From assembly GCA_028554795.2 (NCBI GenBank), contig CM068841.1, forward strand, positions 22,456,308 to 22,520,307: a DNA stretch of 64,000 bases. The letters run 5' to 3'. The notes under the pieces were generated by a model. That model was not told the DNA's origin. It did not search any database and was given only the letters and a program-made list of their open reading frames with translations. Shown here in pieces: positions 12,975-21,900 of the stretch. Source of the DNA: Sinohyriopsis cumingii. Its lineage: Eukaryota; Mollusca; Bivalvia; Unionida; Unionidae. Within the stretch, counting starts at the first letter, position 1. The number at the start of each line of letters is the position of its first letter. The position numbers and the translations under genes are program-made.

Positions 12975-15900
12975 AACAACATCAACACACGTGCGTCACT
13001 TTATTCAATTCAATGTCATTGCTTAAGTCATTAAATATATTATGTTTCTAAGCAATCAATGATATAAACAATATGACATAAACAAGATGACATCATAGCT
13101 TACAATTTTAACCTTGTTTCTAAGCGATCAATGATATAAACAATATGACATAAACAAGATGACATCATAGCTTACAATTTTAACCTAATTGTCTTATACT
13201 TTAACAAATAATTGACATGGAGATATGCATATACAGCACAGATTAATGATATCTTAAAGATACATATTGATATCTAAACATTATGAATGAATAGAGATAA
13301 ACAGTTTTATTAATATTTTTATTATGTATAATGCAGTTTTTAAAAAGATATATAAAAAAAATATGAAAATAAAAAATAATATATTATATCTTGATATATT
13401 ATTGACAAATGTTCAATATTTCATCAGAACTCAATTTATATAATGAAAAATTGTGGTGTACATAATACTTATAATCAAGTATTTTATAAATAATTAATCA
13501 TAATGTATAGAGAATTAATTTTAACCCTTTACCTCATAAAGCATAGTGACAAAGTGCAGCGCACTATAAATAGAACACCTGTTACCTAGTCGACAGCATA
13601 TGCATAGGTCTGCCTGTGAACTGTTAAGCAATGTAGTGTATGTTATGTTTAACAGCAGTTTTAACCATTTTACATTTTTGGTACACATCTATTATATGTG
13701 GAAAAATTTAAGAGTAAAGTCCGATTGTTATAGCTGTATAATTATTTTTCATGGAAGAATTTTTTATGTGCTTCAAAATTGAGAGAGAACTCGTTCACCG
13801 TCATGTCAGTGAAGCCACTTGACCAACCGTAGCTGCCATTTCTGATACTCTAAATTTACAAGGTTTTCATCTGTGTCTACATCACAAAGTCATCTGAATT
13901 TGATAATTTATAAAAACTAATTGCTGCCTACGTCAATATCAGAGCCTTTACCTAAGTTATTGAATCTTTCATAGTTGTTATTCTAATCTTGAAAACTTCG
14001 TACATACTGAATGAAATCCGCAACCGCCATTTTGGAGAGTGGAGATTACAACTCAGTTACTTTAAATAGCAGATATCGACCAGTGCATACATAGCGACCA
14101 TGTGATCTGTTGTAATTGTCATTCGCAGAAATGAATGTAGTATCTAATAGGGGGGGTTTTCCCGAAGGTGGCGCTATGAAAACCAGCTCAAAATGGCTGA
14201 TGTTTACAGCAGGTGTTTACAGCAGGCATCAAAAGGTGCTTCCATGCGAATTGAGTAAAGGCGTCAAAAGGCGCTTCCATGTGAATGGAGTAAAGGCGTC
14301 CAAAGACGCTTGCATGAGGTAAAGGGTTAAAATGTTCTTTCATTTTTAAAGAATTAGTAAACTTATTTTTATGATATGAGTTTATACTTGTACTGGTTAA
14401 GTTATTCTGTAAATTAGAATAATATAAAAATAGTCTTGACTAATTGTAAACAGTGGACATAATTTAAAATAAAGATTAAGGAATGTCGTATAGTGTTTTG
14501 GAATTTAGACCTTTTGGATATACTGTATTAAGACAGTGAATCCAGTAGGTTTCCTTTTGCAGATGTTCAATCTCAGAATCAGTTATAACAATAGGTTAAA
14601 AGGAAAAATCTTACAAAATATGGGAACTCTTGTTATATATGCGGCGATATACACATATGTATGTGTGGGTTATTTTCATTCTCTTAATTTGAATTATGCC
14701 ATCTAATTCCCAGTATGCATATTTGCATTTAACATTGGTTTTCAGCAATAATTTATTTCAAGTAATGTTCTATTATCTTATAAACACATTTGGTGCATGT
14801 TTAAAAACTATCTTATTGATATGCAGTGTATTTTGGCAATATGACCTAAAATGAGAACAAAAGAAGCTATACATTGTAATGAATTTTAACGGAGTAACTA
14901 GATTACAGTATCATAATTGCAAGTTAGTACATATGCTTAACCAACTACCCTTAATCAAGAATTTGTCTTTTTACTTTCTAAAACTTCACTATAAAATTAA
15001 AATATTTCTAAACTTGTTTGAAATAACCCTTTTACTATGTACATGAGAGCATTTGCACGTCTCTCAGGTCATACTGTTCATCCTAATTTCTTTGTTGCCG
15101 ATGAAACTTTACTGTAACTGTTCATAGACAACACATTGAAGAATTAAGGTCATATTTTATGAATAAACTAAACCCGTTTTTTCAAACGAATCGATGCAGC
15201 CAACATGTAAGTGCATCTGTTTTTATAAAGAGGGGTATTCTTAATGTAACCACTCACTTTATTGCTTCATTAAAACAGTCTATTGATAGGATTGCAAATA
15301 TTAAGGTTTTATTATTTATCTAGGTACCTGTTGTAATATTAGACATTGGTTAAAAAGTATTTGCTTTGCTGTTTTTTTTTTCTTTCTACGTATTGTCACA
15401 AAAATGAGTGAACTCAGAATACAACCTTGACCTTACAGCATTTCTTGAATTCCACAACATAGCATTGACCCGTATGTTTCTGACCTACATAATAGCATTT
15501 AAAGCTAAATCTTCAATAATGTAATATTTAGACTCTGCCTTCTATCAATTGTATATTTTCCTGAATTTATAATTTGCCCAATGGTTTTCTCGAAGAGACA
15601 GTTTAATAAACTAGTACTTCTCAGATGCTGCGATATATTCCATTATTTCCTCACGACAATTTCACTTACGGTTCCAAGCTGATTTGTATGAAGAAAATAA
15701 TGTACACTTGTCATTTAAAACATTCATGTTACCGATCCTATTCTTAAAACACAAACTGCTATTTACATAAATTTAAGTTTCAAAGCACAAGTTTCTATGT
15801 TTTTATCATCAAAGAATAACTTGCAGAAATCAGGCAGTAATGGTTGCTAACTTACTCAGGAAAGGGTTAATGGTCAGTCGGCTATCAAAATACATGCCTG

Positions 15901-18900
15901 TGAATGTGCAAGAGTTTGTCAGCACAAATGATGTCAACACCAATTATTTGATTGCTTGAAGCCTACATTTCGATTTGAGCTATAACACTTAAACTAACCT
16001 GGCCAAGGCAAAGGAGCATCTAAAAAAAATGTTCCTCTAAAAAATCACAGGGCTAAGTCTTTTTTCGCTTTGTTAACTGAAGAAGGCGAAGTTTCCATTT
16101 CTTAGGCGACTTAGTTGCCACTTTGCCTGGTAGTGTGACCCCTGGTAAAGATTATACCCAAGTAAGTAGTTTGCAGTTTTGGAATGGCAGCATATTTTGT
16201 TTCTGGGAGACCAGACTGTATAATTACCTTTCTTGAAAACTTTATCACATCTAAATACAAGATCTTTATGTTTCATGTTGTTTTTCTTAAATCTTTTTAT
16301 GTAACAGTTCCTGCAGAAGATGAGGGATATATGCGCCAAAGCTGATGTGCCTATGTCCAAGGCAGCCATATCGTGGATTATGCAGAAGGAACCAAACAGT
16401 GTTGTCATTGTTGGCTGTCGTACACCTGAGCAAGTTGTGGAAAACAGTAAAATTATCAGAATTCCAGATGTAAGTCTGAAACTTAGAATTTATTTTTGTT
16501 GATTGTATATGTTCAAACAGCTTTTACCATGAACTCTTGAGAACTGATATGTTAGTGTGTTGAAGTCTTTGAGGTGGATGAAATCCGCAAAACAAACCAT
16601 GAACTTTAGGAGAACAACTAGTTGCATTGGCAAGCCCATCTATCTGTAAAAACATCGCTCTGTCTAAGAATTTTGTCAGATGTATGTATTGAGTTGAACA
16701 GTAAATCAGTTTTTATGATAGTACATCTTAATGGTGGAGGATCAGTTCAGAAACCTAGAAAGCAATAATTCAAATGAACTCATTATACACATTCCCCCAC
16801 CCCATCCCAGATTGTAAATATTGCTAATTATACTTTGAATATATTCCAGAGTGCATGAAAAATGAATAATTACATTTATATGTGGTTTTTATATCACAGA
16901 ATGATCTTTATTAGCCTTTAGGCTTCTTGTTGACTCGAGGTTGATATAATATACGACTCCAAAGATCAGTGCAGAAAGGTTTCATTGTTTGAAATGAATA
17001 TAGTTCATTTTGTAAGTAATTTTCTTCAGTGTAAAATCATCATTTAATTTGTTTTCCATGCAATGTCTGTATGTGGTGGAGCTCTTTCAGTGGTAGTAAA
17101 TTTCTTGTAACACCACACAAGGCATTTAACTTCCATGCCCATGGCAGATTTGTTGATGTTGTGCACCATTCTTGAGACATTACATTTTTTATTTTGCCCC
17201 CACCCGTCCTCATGTCAGTTTGAAATATATAAATTCAGGGTAGATGTGCTTCATTATTATGACACTGCATTGTAGTTAGATCTGTAGTTACAAGAAAATA
17301 TTGCAAATCATATGCAAATGGTACAGTTTATGTTATTGGGAGTAATGGAGGTGAAGGAACGATGAACATGAAATTACCATAACCATCTGAATCAAATCAG
17401 TCTAATAATCTAATTATCAATCATGATAATTGTTTCCTGGTCATCCGATCCCAAGATGGGTGGGCAAGAGGGGAAACTTGTACAATAGGGGCACTTTTTT
17501 GACCCTTTTTAATAAAGGGGCATTAAATGGGACCAAAGGACTTTCTGGTGATGAAATTTAGGATGTCGTCATTTTTTAAAATGAAAATCTATGTATGTAT
17601 CAGCAAATGAAAAGAAGTAGCAGAGGTGGAAGGAATTGTTTTAGTGATCATTACATAGGCAAATGTGAAAGGAGGACATAAACAGCAGAAGGGTTTAGCA
17701 TCCCTCTATTTATATCCAGCTGGAGCACTTAATTTTAACAGGACAAGGACATCTTTCCTAGGATTCTCATCTATTCTGATTTGTAGCACAGTAGTGCCAT
17801 AGGTCTGAAGAGCTTATGGGATGGTCTGTTATCAAAGCCCTTGGCACAAAATTTATTGCCATTCCACAGAAACAACATGGAAAATAATCATGAAACATCA
17901 CACATTTTTATCCCAAGGCCTGGTTGTTCTTAAATAAAAATGGAGCTGCTTATACTTCCAATATGGAGTGGCCGAGTGGTCTAAAGTGCTCACCATTACA
18001 GATCACTGCCATCTCACCTCTGTCTGCGTGGGTTCGAGTCTCAGGTACAGCTAATGTGGGTACTTGAGAAAGCCTGCCAGTAGCTTCTCATGGGTTGGTG
18101 GTTCTTCCCAGGGTTTTCCCGGGTTCTTCCTCCACCAGTTATAATGGCCGCCATGCATAGCCTATCTTGTGCTGAAAAATGGCGTTAACCCTACAACAAC
18201 AACAACTTCCAATATGACTGTCACAACAGCATCTTGAAAATCTTGTTAATGCTACATCTTCTGAATGGATTTTGGTGAATATTGAGTTTTCACCAAAGGA
18301 CTTCTTGGCTAGGTGATCCTGTATGAAAAAGGTGCGGATCTGGCATCCAATATGGTGACCGTGATGGCCATTTTGATAGTTTTGTTATCACCAGACCACC
18401 ACAGACCTGCCAAACCCTATGATTTTGCCCAAAGTCTTACGAAAATTACCCATAAGTATTTTACAGAATAAAAGCAAAAACTATGAAAATGTGATTGTTG
18501 CTGTAAAATCTAAATAATTGGCTCATCCATGTTTGAGTTGATCCAAATTTCATATTAAATATGGTGGAGTTTGTCAAGGAACCAGACTAAATTTACAATA
18601 GTACCTCATGTTTTAAACTGCACATATTTTATCATGCAAAGCATCAGCATGATCAAACTGTTGACTCAATAATTTATGTTTAAAAAAAGGCATCCAGCAG
18701 GCAATACATTTTGAAGACAAAAAGGAAAATAAGCCTTTTAAAAAGTGTTAATAAATCATTACAGAAAAATGAAAAGGAATATTCAGATTCTTGTGAATTA
18801 AAGTAGGGTAGACAGTTACATTTATTGGGCGTCATGTGGCAAATCAAATATGTATCGTGCTGGGAGATATGATTGCTGTTTTCATGTGAAGTGAAAAAAA

Positions 18901-21900
18901 AAAATTCCAAGAATTATGTCAGGTTGAGAGATGGCAACAAGCCATTGAACTGCATAGGGTTTGGAACTAAAGTTTGTACAACCGTACTAGTGGTAAATAA
19001 GGTCTACATGTACTTTTAAAACTTTTCAGTTGAATATAATGTTTACCGTTGCTGCATGTGTTTTGGATACCAAACTTTTAAAATACACATTTTAAAACTT
19101 TACAATAGAAGTATGTGATATTTTGTTATTGAAAACTGGTCCAACTTACAGAAAAAAAATCAACTGCCTTACTGAGACATTTATTGTTAGGGTTGGCTGG
19201 TCTGCCACCATTGAAGAAAGTCCTATCTACCATAGTGGTCATCTAACAGAATGTACCATAGTGGCCATCATGAAAAATGCACCATAGTGGTCATCTAACA
19301 AAATGTACTATGGTGGCCATCATGAAAAATGTACCATAGTGGCCACTATGAAAAAATGTATGACAATGGCCATCATAAAAAAAATGTGTCATAGTAGCAG
19401 TCTTCAACATCTTCTTACGACTTGCATGAATGAATGCACTGACTACCACTGACATTGGGTTTTCAGTGAAATGCTTGCAACAAAAACAAGAAGAAACTGT
19501 TGCTGACCTGATAACATATCGATATCTTAGCAAAGGAATTTCGAAAACTAGACTTTATTAACATTAAAGTTAAGTTCAGAGGTCATTGCTTGTATTTTGT
19601 ACTTTATTAATTTTATAAATGCAGCCACTTGATCATATACAAGCATATTTCAATAGACTTTGTATTTAATTGCATTCTACCCCTCTACATATATAAGGTG
19701 ACCTTTTGCTATTACTGCATTCCAAAAAATAATCATTTAAAATGTCACTTTCTCGTATGAATACATTCCCTGGTAAAATTAATGATAGAAAAAGCTCTGC
19801 TACCTCTTGAATCAGCAATCTTGAAAACATGAAAAATGAATCTTTCCAGTCAATACAACATATGGACAGGGGGAAGAAACCCTTGCCCATTACCTCACCT
19901 GACTACCACTAGGTGGCAATGGTTGTTTACTAAGTTTTAGCTTTATCTTGTAAATAGGAGGGTTTTCAATCAGCCATTGCCAAAATTTGTATTGAATGTA
20001 AAGGCATTTACTTCATGTTGCAATCATTCATTTTTTTTAACTTTCTTTTAGTTATGAATTTTTTTTTTCTGACCTTGTGCACTAACACAGTATTGATGTT
20101 ACAATGCCTGTATTTTCTTGCTTAAGTAACAAGGATTATTTGCAAATGTGAACACAATTTTGGGTTTTAATTGCAGAGTTTTTTTTTTTTTGTTGTTAAT
20201 GTCATTTCATAAAGTAATGATGGTGGTGTCCTTTTATTTGACAGCCTAGTAAGTGCACCCCCACCCCCTACCTGTCTGAACCAGGTCCTAGGGCCTGTAA
20301 GTTTCCAACTTTGACAATTTGTTATGTCATCTGGAAGAGCAACACACCACCATTCCAACTATTGGCCAATCCAACCATAACAATTTGCAAACCAATTCTA
20401 TAGTGCGAGGGCCTCATTAGACATCACAGATGATGATCAGACCTCATTCTGTTGACTTAGTCAGCAAAAGTCTAAAAAAAATATGACCACTAATCAACTC
20501 CAGGCCTTTCTTTTCTTGACACTATTGTGCTGAGGTGCCATAAAGTGCAACTAAATTCATATATACATGTACTATGTTAGACCAGGCAGTTCAAGCAGTT
20601 TTATTTTTCTACTGGCCAGAAAAACAGTATTTATTATTGATTGATCGTGTGTAGTACATGCCCAGCCATTTAACAGCACCATCATCAGTGAGGTGCATAG
20701 CCTACAGTCCACCAGGGAACTTTGTCAGTGGGAAGTTGTTAAAAATGTGTGACGTGTGACAGTAGTTATCATTAATTAGAGGCCATGGCTAGGATTGCTA
20801 AGGTTAATAACAGGGGCGCACCCATGATGTCCAAGACCCGGACATCGTCAGCAATCGAATTTGGGAAAATAAGATGCCTTTCTGTGCTCCAACTGCATTA
20901 TTCCTTGTCTCTTTGATCAGAACTGTACAGCATGCTATTAGTGTTTGTTTGGTAATAGAGTAGGTGTGGAATCACAAGAACAGTGTCTCCAATTTGCCTT
21001 GCCACTTGTACAATCCTTTTTGCCAAATCAGTCTCAACTGCCCTTTGTTGGCAAAAAGGTAAGAGCCTCGTGACAAACACCGCGCCAAGGGATTAACTTA
21101 ACCTCTGTCCAACTTCAGGTGGCAACAATTTAATAAACGAGAAAAAGATTTCACTACAAGCCTTCTAACAGACATCATTGACTGGCCTCTTCAACTAACT
21201 ACAGACAGTCTGATTTTTGCATTTTCTTGGGGCATAGATACATCTGCTTCCAGAAAATTTATGGCTGATCCAAGTTTTTAGATGGGGCTACAGATTTAAT
21301 TTATCCAACCCTATCCCCCCTCGTGACAGACAAGCCATTTTATCAGGTGGCAGATATTGCTTCTTAAAAAGTGGGCAGTGAAGATAGATTGCAAAATGAA
21401 CTCTCTGGGGATGTACTCTAGGCTGGTCCTAGATTCCAGGGTCAACAGAAACCTCGGGCCAGTTATGAACCTCAATGGGCTCAGCAGGTATGTAGCTGTG
21501 CCGAGGTTCAAAAACAAGGCAACATGGCCAATCAGACTTGTAAAAATGGGATGAATTTGCAATCAGTTTAAACCCGACATATTTTCACATCCCAGTGTTA
21601 TCAATCTCATCCAGTTGGCCTTGTCAACAGTTGCTGTGGCATGTCACAGCAAAATTGTCCAAAAACCTCCTTTTATGGTTTTCTTTTATGAAGGGCATAT
21701 TTGATCTTCTGTCCATGCTGAGACAAGTCAGACTTTGGTCCATCCCAGCATTTTGTCCAAGTGGGCATGGAGGGGCCCCGAGTGGCCGAGTGGTCTAAAG
21801 TGTTCGCCGTTACGGATCACTGCCATCTCACCTCTGTCTGTGCCGGTTCGAGTCTCAGATTCAGCCAATGTAGATATGTGAGAAAGCATGCCAGTAGCTT

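Noticed and set aside
20898-21080. Minus-strand frame with VTRLLPFCQQ, considered as an SGNH-type remnant of a Ngaro-like element
   Set aside because: Opposite strand to the DIRS-like fragment and the similarity is too weak to support a call.
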